DNA of 64,000 nucleotides from Helianthus annuus (lineage: Eukaryota > Streptophyta > Magnoliopsida > Asterales > Asteraceae). The translations under genes were made by a program, and so were the position numbers. Within the stretch, counting starts at the first letter, position 1; every line of letters starts with the position of its first letter. The DNA lies in the NCBI RefSeq assembly GCF_002127325.2, contig NC_035439.2, positions 140,927,901 to 140,991,900 of the forward strand. Reading direction: 5' to 3'. Positions 34,985 to 45,154 of the stretch are shown here, piece after piece. The notes below the pieces were generated by a model, which worked only from the letters and a program-made list of their open reading frames with translations, was not told the DNA's origin and did no database searches.

Positions 34985-37900
34985 CTATTCTAGTTCATCA
35001 TGTTGATTTCCATCATCATCGCCATCATTATCAGTTCCATCATCACCACCATTTCCATCGCCGTCGCCATTTCCACCATCATCGCCAACTGTTTCCTCCT
35101 CATCCGATAACTCCACAGTCACTGGAGAATCAAGAATGGCCTTAAGACGCTGACACCAGTCGTCTTTCTTTAAAGCTTCCACGACCAAATCCATCACAGG
35201 CAAAGTAAGGTTGTCATAAGCATCCTCAGCACGCGTAAGCGCAGCATTCGCCTGGTCGGTCACCGAGCAATGGCTCACATCAAACTCTTGTCCTAGCATC
35301 TCCTCAACGTGTTGGGCACATTCCAGATAGCCCCCTCGATGACCCACTGCGCGAACAGAATCCGTAAGAGCAGCTACAGCGCGATCCAGCTCGCCAGCAT
35401 TGAGGATAGAGTTGGCAACCTATAACGGGAACCGCATATTAGGTCCAGCTAGCAAATCAGGCATGCAAAACTATGCAAGTACAAACTTACCAGCACTACT
35501 CCACGAGTGCGCATCCATTCAGCCTCAGACGCAAGCGTGTCAACGATGCCCTGGGCCTCTGAGTAGTTGGTCTGAGCCACATTAAGAGCAGCAGCGCTGA
35601 CAGCACGCGCCTCTTCAGCAGTGGCAGCCTTAACCCTCTCCGCCTCGATGTCGATCTCCAAGGACTCGCATCTGTCAATCTGATCATTCAGACGGCGTTT
35701 AAGCTCAGCGATCTCGACATCTTTGGCCCGGAGATCCTTATCCTTGCTGGATAGTTGCACCTTTGTCTCAGCCAACTCAGCCTGAAAAGCGACAAAAGAT
35801 TTAAGCCACTTTGTAGACAACATAGCAAGGAAAAGTAAAGTGGTAAACTAACCTCCATCTGCTGCGTGGCAGCCTTCTCAGCCTGCGCATCTTCAACTTT
35901 CGCAGTCAGCTCAGCAACTTTTGCTTCAAGATCAACAATCTTGTTCCGAGCCGCGAAGGCGCACTCATTATCCTTCTCACATATACGCTTGAACTCGGCC
36001 TTCTCCTTGGCCAATTGCTGTTCAGCAGTGTGGAGTTTATTTTTAAGGCCCTCGCGCCCCCATTCCTCGGCCTTCTTGTCTGCATCAAACTTGGCCTTCT
36101 CCTCATCAAAGATGGCCTTGGACTTCTCAAACTCAGCGATACGCTTTAGCATCCGCTCGCGATAACCCTCCCAGTCTGCCCGCTCCCTAACCATCGTTCA
36201 CCACTCGCGAACAATCTGATGGTTGGCGGCGCGAGCATTAGCTTCTCCAAGCACGAAGGTTCGATACAACATTTCATGGGTCTTCGCCCTCTGCCGGTTA
36301 ACCTCTCCAGGAGTAAACGAGTTCAAAAACCAATCACGGCAGGGCCTGAATTCCTGAAATGTGTCCTTCTGCTTCAAACTCCAGGGAGCTTGGTGAGGGG
36401 CATCACCGCGTTCTTCCTCGGTAAAACTCTTATAATATATATCACCAACGGTGTCCTTCGCCCCAATGACGTTTGGGTTATAGCCCCCAGCTCCACCAGA
36501 GCTCGCACCACTAGAGGTATACCGACTCGACCCCTTGGAAGTATGTATCTTTGAACGGTCATGGGCCTCAGCATGCGCGAGGTGGGCAGGTTTGACGACT
36601 TCAGCCCCTTGAACATTGACAGGTTTGTCCATAGCCTTCTTTTGTTCTCGCTCCCTCTCCAACTCGAAGGCTCTCTTCTCCCCAGCCTTCTTTCTCTTCT
36701 CCTCCTCAGCATTCTTCCTCTTATCCTCTTCAACTTTCTTTTTCTCTTCCTCAGTTTTTTTCTTCTTATCCTCTTCAGCTTTCTTCTTTTTCTCTTCCTC
36801 CTTACGACGTTCCTCAGCTTTTCGCTGCGCGTCAACAGCCTTCGCCACGTCTTGTTCAGCAATATGCTTCTCTTTAGCAGACTCATCACCAGCAGTCTGA
36901 GAAGACTTGATCGTAATTTTCGACCTCTTCGACTCTGGCTCAGTAAACGTGACCCCCTTCTCAGGGGTCTTCTTCTTGATCTCTGCAGGAAAGAAAACAA
37001 ATAATTAAGCAAGGAAGATAAATAAAGGGAGAGAAATCAGGAGCTTACCAGGAGAGAACTTGTACAAAGAGCGCAGTTTGCTCGTCTTCCCAACCAAGGG
37101 AAGCACGTCAACAATCAGCGCAGAGCCCACACCAGCTGTGGTCTCACTCCTAACTCTTTTTCTGCCAACCAACTGGGCAGCAGCATCTTCTTCTTCTTCT
37201 TCAGTTTCCTCTTCATGCACCGAAGGGGTCGCGCCAGCATCAGGGTTACGAGAACCCGCGCTTCCAGAACTCTTTGAGCTACCCGCTCCAGTCTTTACAT
37301 CAGCTGCGCGTGATAAGCCTTCAAGTGAGTCACTTATTATCACATAATCGTTTAAGTCACTCTGGCGAAGGCGAAGAGTACCTTTAACAGCGGCAGCGGT
37401 TGCGCGACTACTACCAGCCCCCTTACTGGTCACCTCCGGACCCGCTTTAACTGTTTTCTTTTTCTTCACGGGTTTTTTCTTCTTCTCTTCTGGGTCAATC
37501 CCCAGGTCGCGCAACACACCTGCAAATATATTAGACCACGAACTTAGCTCGCCGTTTGAAGACCCTACAGACTCCTCGCTGGAAAGATAAAGAACCTCTT
37601 TTCCAGCAGGAGTCACAGAGCGTAAAGGACGAGGTTTAGGGAATTGCGCACCTTCTGTTGCAATTGGCGACGCGGCAAATGCATCAGCAACAGGGTACAT
37701 GAAGTTGCCCCTGATCTGCTCATACCAGCTCTCTTCATCCTCGCGCAGCGGGCGCACGCCCATTGATCCAGCAAAAGTGGCGAATGCAGCTTGATATAGT
37801 TGCGCATCTACACGTCAGAATATACTATGTAAGATAAAAACAAACTTGAATCAAAGGAGAGGAAGAAAGTCACTAACCCTGATCGCCAATCTTCAAGACA

Positions 37901-38577
37901 GGGACCTCTTTGCTGTCGGGTGACCACCGGTCACTCATCTGCGCAGCTACCAACACATTTTCCCCAAACACCCGATTAGGGGTAGGGGTTAATTGTTGGT
38001 ACCACAGTGCTTGCTTGGGGATTGGAAGATCCTCCTTCAAAACAGCCTCAGTCCAGTCCCTGAATGGCATGGCAATCAGAAGCACCTCCTCCCTAATGAA
38101 GAAAAACTTGGGTTTCCAATCGTGAAAACTCTTAGGAGGATTTAGTAAGATCTTCTTTGCAGCACCACGGCTGGCAAAAGAGAAGAAACCCATCGTTCTT
38201 TGCAACTGATAAAAAGCCCGGAACTTCTCGACAGTCGGCTCAATACCATGAGATCGGCATAGAAATTCAAAGTGACGAACCCGAACCATCCCAGGAGGGC
38301 TCATCTGGGAAAGGTGAAAGTTGTAAAAGTGCAAGATGTTTCCCAGAAAGTTAGTCGCCGGTAACCTAAAGTTACCCTGAAGGAAAAAGTCTTCATATAG
38401 GGTAATGTAACCCGGCGGTGCGTCGGCGGCGGTCTGGCCCTGAGCCGGGTACCGAGCATCCCACTCCGGTGGGAACCGGAAGCCTCGAACAAATTGTTCA
38501 AATAGGCCGAGATCCCACTTGAGGACAGGAACCGGACCCTCCTCGGTAGAAACAGCCTCATGGTGTTCTTCAGTCAT
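34985..38577 (-). pseudogene. Five-exon antisense gene of retrotransposon 2, one internal stop
   Basis: This is the counterpart of the antisense gene in element 1. Exons on the minus strand are 38577-37878, 37807-37049, 36982-35853, 35781-35491 and 35419-34985; every intron is GT-AG and the frame is kept at all four junctions (1,105 codons in total). The N-terminal domain (FRLPATNFLGNILHFYNFHL, then a VRHFEFLCRSHG region) matches that of element 1. Exon 3 begins with a long Lys/Glu-rich charged stretch (KKKAEEDKKKKTEEE) and continues as coiled coil. The C-terminus is a low-complexity Asp/Gly tail. A single TGA (36200-36198) breaks exon 3, an Arg codon change if it was CGA. The function of the protein is unknown. 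Confidence 0.8.
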
Positions 38578-38760
38578 TGTAACAAGAAAAAGTTTTTGAA
38601 GAAAAACTTGAAGATCTGAAGAAACTCTCTTGAAGATCGGAAGAACTCTTGAAGATTTGAAGAAAAATCTTGAAGATTCAAAGAGACGAGAGGAAAGTAG
38701 AAAGCAAAGAAGAGAGAAGTGAGAGCCTTCTCACATCCCTTCAGATATATATACCCATCG
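38578..38760 (-). promoter_or_regulatory. Promoter and leader of the antisense gene in retrotransposon 2
   Basis: On the minus strand a TATATATA box (38753-38746) lies ~170 bp before the ATG at 38577. The leader between them is built from repeats of a CTTGAAGAT-like motif (minus: ATCTTCAAG) spaced 12-30 bp apart, e.g. at 38608, 38630, 38650 and 38670. Confidence 0.55.
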
Positions 38761-39242
38761 CATTTAATGCAATGGGTAAGCGTGCCGTATTCGCCGCTAG
38801 GCTAGCCAACGAGAGGCTGCCACGTTAAGCGGAAAAGCAGGGGTGACGGTTACCACGCGCGCGTGGGCCTCACTCTCCTGACACGAAGTGCAACCGCCGC
38901 AGTTGGCATGATGACACCCGTGCCAGGGGTCAACTCAAACGTCGCACTCAACGACTTATCCTACCAACTTGCCAGAGTTCAAATTTCGAAGTTTCCCGCC
39001 AAAAAAATTACAAGTAACTTCAGGCAAAAGTTACCAGGGCCGCGCAAGCTAACACCGCCTTAGCAACACCTCGCGCCCGATCAGATACCCAATGAACCAC
39101 TTGGAACCTGCCTGGATAAGCTGCGCAGTTGAAAACAACAATTTTACAACGCGCCACACCAACCAAAATCAAGAGAGCATTCCCCTACTATTATTTTTCT
39201 AAGTCAAGAGCTCCAACCACTTGCGTCGCGCATGGTGCAGCA

Positions 39243-39258
39243 CTGGACTGGGGGGACT
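39243..39258 (+). other. Polypurine tract of retrotransposon 2
   Basis: CTGGACTGGGGGGACT lies immediately before the 3' LTR. The ACTGGGGGGAC core is the same as in element 1. Confidence 0.8.
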
Positions 39259-40020
39259 TGAAGGGGTATGGTCCCAAAAAGCCGCGCAAACCTCTTCTGA
39301 GGTTGCGCGTGAGACCATACTCCTTATTTTAATAAACTTCCTACCGAGAGCCACGCGCGACTTACACCACTTCCCGATTTGTATCGCGTAAGGCATAGAC
39401 CACAAGAAGCTAAGATATCAGCACTTAGCATAAAATAATGGAACACATGGACATGCTACCCCCGCGCGGGCTAGTTAGATGCCCAACAAGAACCACACAG
39501 GAGGGGAGCGCAAGTCCACCTCCGGTGGTACACAAGGTACAAGTGGCAGTAAAAGGAGCCAATGAGCGTCCAGCAGGCTCTGGTCAATCATGCGCAACGA
39601 TCGTCTGACGAGAAGTACCCAAGGACGCCTACGTGGCACCAATCAGGGGACGGAGACAACTGTCCCACGATCTCCACTTGTCTGCTGATGGCAGAAAGAC
39701 AGCAGGGCTGACAACAATGACACGTGGCTCCAATCAAGGTGCGCCAGCACCAAAGAACTTCTAGAAGCCACTAAACGGTCGACACCAGCAAGGCAAGGAG
39801 CATATCCGCTATGCTGTCCATTTCCGGCCCAAGGCCCATCAGCCCATATCCTCTTACACCTCTCCGGCTATAAATAGAGACCTCATTCCACAGGTTAAAC
39901 ATTCTATTCCCTCTACTCTCACTCTTAGCACTTCATTACTCTCAAAACAGTCGCTTATTCTCAAAACAGTCGCTTATTCCCAAACTGATTAGCAACCTTA
40001 ATCAGTTCAGTGTTTCTTCA
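39259..40020 (+). repeat. 3' LTR of retrotransposon 2, with rearranged deletion
   Basis: The LTR is 762 bp against 881 bp for its partner. Substitutions are few (e.g. near 39390 and 39709). Near 39950 a ~20-bp stretch (TCTCAAAACAGTCGCTTATT) is duplicated and about 138 bp, including the splice-like TTTTGCAGGATC region, is lost. A TATA box lies at 39869-39876. Confidence 0.95.
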
Positions 40021-40025
40021 GTTTC

Positions 40026-40294
40026 CGATGGAGTGTTACTCGCTTGCGGATCTTCTTGCTTACGTCAAAGAGAGCCCGGGTAGTAGGGTTTGGAAAAGAA
40101 TTGTTAACTTGGTCTGTATTGCTACGATTTGGAGCGCGAGAAATGCGAAGGTTTTCGACGACTGCTTTATTCCGATTATGAAGACGGTGGACCTTGTAAA
40201 AGAGGACTCTTATATTTGGATATGCAATCGGTCGAAATTGAACAAGCCTAGCTGGGAGAACTGGTTGTCTTTTGATGTGGCAGATCTGATGTAA
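40026..40294 (+). pseudogene. LINE ORF2 C-terminal remnant
   Basis: This is the right-hand part of the LINE coding fragment, continuing the frame from 27991-28033. It includes VWKRIVNLVCIATIWSARNA and ends ...FDVADLM at a stop at 40292. The catalytic RT and endonuclease domains are absent because the insertion was 5' truncated. Confidence 0.75.
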
Positions 40295-40492
40295 TTGTCT
40301 TGTTTTTCTGTTTTTCTGTTCTTGTTGTCTTGTTTTTTGTTTTGTAGTTTCCCAGTTTCTTGCTGGCTCTTTATATTTATATATAAAGCGATTTGCCGTT
40401 CAAAAAAAAATATTCATTCTTAAAACAGGTGACAAAAATTTTTAATTCTGAAAAAGTCTGCTCGCGAAGTAACGTACGCCGCCCGCTACGTA

Positions 40493-41375
40493 GCATATGC
40501 CAATGACCCAATATGGTATGTTGTTTCTTCTGAGCTATGGTTCCTCATACGCGAGTTCCATAACCCCCCCCCCCAAATAACATACGCTAGTATCAGCTTA
40601 ACGTATGTCATAGTCCTATTTGGCATGATCTTTGTCTTTCTTTCATACATTGATACTTTTAGCCCTCCAACTTTCATTCACGTGCATCCAAATGCTCCCG
40701 GAACATATCTTTAATATGTTTACACCTGAAAACCATAAGCACGTGGAAAGTAAATGTGTTCCACGCCAAAATCAAATAAAAACACATATTAAACACTTCA
40801 AACAAAAAGCTTTTACCCATTTATCAACCACAACCCAACAATACAATACTAGGACCGATACAAACGCCTCTTACAATCTAAATCCAGATAAATACAGTCT
40901 AGTATGGCGATATCGTTGTCTAGTTACACAGTCAAGGTACATGATTGTGGCTTGATGACGGATTATGGAACCCCCACAAGAAAGGATAAGTCAAGTAACA
41001 ACAAGCGGATATAATTTCAATATATCGCTAGATAAAAGTACATTTTTCTTTTAACTCCTTAAGTGGTTCTAGTGCAATTTGAATAAATGCGCCCATACAT
41101 ATCAACAAAAATAGCAATGTAACCTAAGAGTTTAAGAGGAAATTCTTAATAATCGGAACGTTCTTTGCCTCTATTATCATTTGATGAGCCAATATCTTTG
41201 TGCGTGCACAATTGTACCTTGTGCTAATTACAAATATGTACAAGAAGAACGAGTAGTATAAATTTATGTACCTTTCTATTGTTGTCTACAATAAAAAAAG
41301 AGGACATTTTCATAAACGTGTATATATATGGGTGCTAGCGATGTGGTGGATGTTACCAAGGCTCTTTTGGCATGC
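40493..41375. repeat. Duplicated segment, copy 2, right piece
   Basis: This piece matches 23705-24373 and 25236-25545, with shared TTCTGAGCTATGGTTCCTC, CTTTCTTTCATACATTGATA and CAAAAATAGCAATGTAACCT. It lacks the foldback element, so it marks the empty site. No gene is visible. Confidence 0.7.
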
Positions 41376-41670
41376 CTTAAACACGGATTATATTTGGATA
41401 ATGTAATTAGTAGTAAGTATCATTATAACTATGAAAATATTATGTAATTATATAGTTAAGTATTTAAATATGATAATATTGTGTGATGTAACGAATGTCA
41501 CCAAGGCTATTTTGGAGAACCCGACCTGCCTTAAACGCCGAATAAAATTGGGTTGTTGTTGTTATTATAAGTAATTAATAATTATATATTATGTATTTAA
41601 ATAAAATCATACTTAAGTTAAACCTAGTGAGTTGGCTCACACGATGTGACGGGTGTCACCAAGGCTCTTA

Positions 41671-42677
41671 GACTAGAAGGTATGGTTTGGCTCATCCCCA
41701 TGGGGATGAGCCTCCACGTAGGCGCCACATATGCGGCTAGCATGGGATGAGCCAAATTGAAGATGGAGGGGGATGGAGGATGGGGCCCCACCAAATATTT
41801 TTTATTGTTTAATTCATTTTAATTGTTTTACTTTTATTTATTTAACTTTTTTTTTTATAAAAAGTATTCAAAATTTAAATAAAAATACTACAAATCTTGT
41901 GATGCCACAGCTTCAAGTATCACGGTTGGATATCCGTGATCACCTCGCGTATATTGGCCGCGCCACGCAGTCGGGCAATTATGCCACCCCCAATGCATAC
42001 AATCAATGCTACCAAGCATTCCCGGAAACCCGCCAAATCATTGGCAATCCTTGTGAATAAGCGGCGACTCATTCGGAACCTGCGTCTAAAAATGTCGGCG
42101 TTGTAAAGTGGCTCATCCGAAAAATAATCGTTCACCAATTTGTCGTGCGCTCCTGTCGTATATAATATATAAGTACGAGTTAAAAAAAAAATAAGGACAA
42201 TGAAATTTTGTAATGAAAACCTTGGCGGTCTCTGTTAATGCGTATTCGTGTGGTAATAACATTTTCACCAATTTCTTCCTCTTCCTCTTCCTCTTCGATT
42301 AAAATCTGTCCCGCCCGTAGTACAGCGTTTGCGAAAAACATCTCCTCTTCGTCATCCGAAGACGAGGGCCACCAAGGATTAGAAGCCATTGTGAGTAAAA
42401 AGATATTTTTTTTTATAAAAGTAGGGAGAAATTGGTATAAAAGTGAGAGGGTTTTGGGTTGAAAGTGGGGAAATAATATTGAAAGTGGGTGATTTTATAG
42501 AAAAAAAATGAATTTTTTTTTTAATAAATCTAGCCGTTTAACGGCTACTTTTTTGAATTTTGGAGCGGCACACCCGGCGGTGGGTGGCCGTTTGTGACGG
42601 GAGCCGAGCCAGGGGGGCGGTGTGGGGGTCCGGCGCCGGGCCAAGCCGGGCCAAGCCGGCCCCCATACCTTCTAGTC
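41671..42677 (-). mobile_element. PIF/Harbinger DNA transposon, internally deleted
   Basis: Terminal inverted repeats GACTAGAAGGTATGG / CCATACCTTCTAGTC are flanked by TTA duplications (41668-41670 and 42678-42680), the hallmark of PIF/Harbinger. The element is 1,007 bp. It keeps a broken, internally deleted transposase gene on the minus strand and GC-rich subterminal repeats at the right side (GGGCCAAGCCGGGCCAAGCC). It is non-autonomous. Confidence 0.9.
41890..42389 (-). pseudogene. Harbinger transposase remnant
   Basis: Exon 1 begins MASNPWWPSSSDDEEE (ATG 42389) and is followed by a poly-Glu stretch. A donor (CAAG-GTTTTC, near 42225) and an acceptor (ACAG-GAGC, near 42152) keep frame into LVNDYFSDEPLYNADIF and RRRFRMSRRLF, typical of plant PIF/Harbinger transposases. 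Sequence then jumps, with a frameshift after NDLAGF, to the [11 protein letters not shown] motif, which holds the first Asp of the DDE triad, and on to [12 protein letters not shown]. The region between, and the rest of the catalytic domain, are deleted. Confidence 0.85.
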
Positions 42678-42760
42678 TTAGAGCAATGTAACTTACATGC
42701 CTTAAATACTAATTATATTTAGGTACTATTATTATTATTTTGTAAATATTTAGTAGTTAT

Positions 42761-44183
42761 ATACTTAAAAATTCAAATTCAACTAAGATAATATTTAATT
42801 TAAATAGTATTTAGAGTAAATTTGTCAAAATCATCCTGAGGTTTGGGCATGTGATGAATTCAAATAATCTAATTTGCATTAAATAATATATTGATTAAGA
42901 AAAATTTATTAAATGAAGACAAATTAGAAAGTCCAAAAATTTTATTACAATTGCTTTAGCAGAGTAAATTTTTTGTTTTACACTCTTCTAGATTAATCAC
43001 TAAAACAATCAAATTGGTTATTTTATTTAAAAATTGCCTTTTGAAAAACAAAAATTAACATATGCCAAATAAGTAGCTTAAACCTACTTTTTAATGAACA
43101 TAATCATTAGTAATAACTAGTATAATTCTCCTGTGCATTACAATGGTAATTATATCGAAATCGGACCAGATCATTATAGTACAGGTACCTTACTCGATAT
43201 CGCAAACAAAAAAAAGCCAAAAAAACAAAGTCGTTATATGCCTAAAAGGATATCAACGCGTTTTTAAATCAATCGAAAACCAAAAATAAAATCTGATGCA
43301 AGTGTGCTGAAGTTGTTCGGTTTGTATTGTCTTGGTTTGACGGTACCAGTATAATGTACTGTTTTGTTTGACGGTACCAGTATAAGGTATGGTAAAAACT
43401 AAATGCATCCGCTTATTTAGTTTTTCTATAAAAAAAAGGGTAGAAAAGCACATGACATTTCTGTGCTTGCAACATGAAAAACGTGTTAGTCAGGCATGAA
43501 AGTTGTGTTGTGTACATAATGAGTAATGAGAAGTATTAGAGTTCATTATTAATACTCAACTAGTAATAAGGCCTGCGCGCGTTGCGGCGCGAATACATTG
43601 CAAACATCGAATGGGTTAGTCAAAGCGTTATGTGATGCGCTAACCTTATGAAAACACACGTTTCGACGTATCCGGTTGAACTCAACGTAACATATAGCCG
43701 CATTGCGATTGGATCAAAACATAACACAAATCGAGTTTATAATGTACAATCATAATGTATTATATGTGACCCGACTAAATTGAATTTATACCGTCAAGGC
43801 ATAAACTCTCGAGGGGTCAAAGTGACATTTTACAAAGTTCATAAAAAGTTATAGGGTTAAAAATTAAATTCCTTAAACTTAAGTAAGAATGGCTTTGACA
43901 AAGTTGAGGGTTAAAAAGAAACTATAACAAAGTTAGGGGTATAAAGGATAGTACCACAAAATCAAAGCGCAAAAAGACAGACAACTTGTTTTTGTCGGTG
44001 GCATTGGCCACCGACTTTCTACTTTAAGAGTATGTAGAATTTAAATAAAATAAAAACAAATAGGTTCCTAATTTCCTATATATAGGAGGGTGCGTTGAAC
44101 TGTTGAAGCATTAAACTTAGAACAGAAGTTCACTTATAAAGTGAAGCAATAACCTTAGAACACAAGTTCTCTTATAAAGTAAG
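42761..44183. other. Non-coding repeat-rich stretch with a Helitron-like terminus
   Basis: There are no credible ORFs. ACTAG at 43559-43563, followed by TAATAAGGCCTGCGCGCGTTGCGGCGCG, reads on the minus strand as a GC hairpin, a short spacer and CTAG-T, a good Helitron 3' end. Its 5' end was not found. GACGGTACCAGTATAA occurs twice (43338, 43371). A 38-bp direct repeat (GAAGCA...TTATAAAGT, from 44105 and 44143) abuts retrotransposon 3. Confidence 0.45.
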
Positions 44184-45078
44184 TGAAGGGGTATGGTTCC
44201 AAAAAAGCCACGCAGTCCTTCCTCCAAGCCGCGCGCAGGACCATACTCCTTAGTCAGAAACGTGTTCAATCCCAACCTCGCGCGAGTTACTTCGCCATTA
44301 TGGACCTCGCGCGAGGTCTAAACAAGAGACAGACTTAATCTCAACACTTAGCATTCTGGATGTGTCTCCAACACCTGTAATCATGCGCGGGCTGATAACA
44401 TGCTCAGCAGAGGCCGCGCAAGATCTATAACGCATGACCACTCTAGAAGGGCACACAGGGGTACAAGTGGCAGAAGAAAAGGGCCAATCCTTGCCCTTCA
44501 GGCTCTGCTCAATCGTGCTCCACAATCGTCTGACGTGCAGGAGACAGAAAGTACTAAAGGACGACTACGTGGCACCAATCACAGGGCAGAGACAACTGCC
44601 CCATGATCTCCACTCACCTGCTGATGGCAGAGGGACAACGAGGCCGACAACCATGACACGTGGCTCCAATCACCGTGCGCCAGCACCGGAAAACTTCTAG
44701 AAGCCACTAACGGTCGACACCAATGAGACAAAGAGCATATCCGCTATGTTGTCGCCTTCCGGCCCAAGGCCCATCAGCCCACACCCTCTTACACCTCTCT
44801 GACTATAAATAGGACCCTTCGGTCACAGGTTAAACCATTCTATTCCCTTTACTCTCACTCTTTACTCACTTAAATCTCCTCAAAGCAGATACTTATTCTC
44901 ACGCCGGAGTCTGGTTAAGAGGGAAACCCCCATATTCCCCTCTAAACGAGCTAACGGTGTTTCTGTTTTGCAGGATTAATCGGTCATTAAGCAGCTCAGG
45001 AAACCAAAGAAGATTAACCCTTATGGTTGAAACATAAACCAAACTAATTACCAATAAAATTAGTTACGTGTTTCTTCA
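44184..45078 (+). repeat. 5' LTR of retrotransposon 3
   Basis: This 895-bp LTR begins TGAAGGGGTATGG and ends GTGTTTCTTCA; a TATA box (TATAAAT) is at 44804. The primer-binding site TTGGCGCCCACCGG follows at 45079. Confidence 0.95.
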
Positions 45079-45154
45079 TTGGCGCCCACCGGTTTTCTAC
45101 AAAATCACTTTCATCTTCTTTTTCTTGAGCTTTCGTTGTGTTTTCCTTCGATCC

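Larger units (their letters stand above)
28034..40020 (+). mobile_element. Tat-type Ty3/gypsy LTR retrotransposon 2, defective coding regions
   Basis: The element is 11,987 bp with target duplication GTTTC (28029-28033 and 40021-40025), inserted in a LINE remnant. The layout is 5' LTR 28034-28914, primer-binding site, gag-pol in one frame, a minus-strand antisense gene, polypurine tract, and 3' LTR 39259-40020. The LTRs differ by only a few substitutions plus one rearranged deletion, so the insertion is recent, yet gag-pol carries a frameshift and stop codons. It is the same family as the deleted element at 44184. It resembles element 1 in organisation but its LTRs are unrelated in sequence apart from the terminal bases. 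Confidence 0.95.
27989..40410 (+). mobile_element. 5'-truncated LINE (L1-type), split by retrotransposon 2
   Basis: A short 3' LINE fragment, about 45 bp at 27989-28033 and 390 bp at 40021-40410, is flanked by a 13-bp target duplication AATATTCATTCTT (27976-27988 and 40409-40421). It ends GCCGTTC followed by a short poly(A). The coding part reads in one frame across the retrotransposon insertion site. It shows residues typical of the C-terminal region of plant LINE reverse transcriptase proteins (WWNVLAW..., ATIWSARNAKVF...). It encodes only the last ~110 residues, so it is dead on arrival, as most LINE insertions are. Confidence 0.85.
41331..42760. repeat. ~150-bp tandem repeats, third copy split by a Harbinger element
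   Basis: Three diverged copies of a unit containing CACCAAGGCT (accaag at 41355, 41500 and 41658) are followed by ATGCCTTAAA and A/T-rich sequence. The third copy continues after the transposon at 42681 (GAGCAATGTAACTTACATGC). The unit starts CTAG(T)GA.TTGG, like the inverse of a Helitron 3' end, and also occurs once at 25497. Confidence 0.6.

Noticed and set aside
36374..37012. Arg/Lys-rich ORF and its plus-strand Leu/Ser-rich partner
   Set aside because: They are other-frame readings of the Lys/Glu-rich exon 3 of the antisense gene in retrotransposon 2.
44298..44700. ORFs within the LTRs of retrotransposon 3 (also 62836-63238)
   Set aside because: They lie in the LTR promoter region, appear in both LTRs only because the LTRs are copies, and match no protein.
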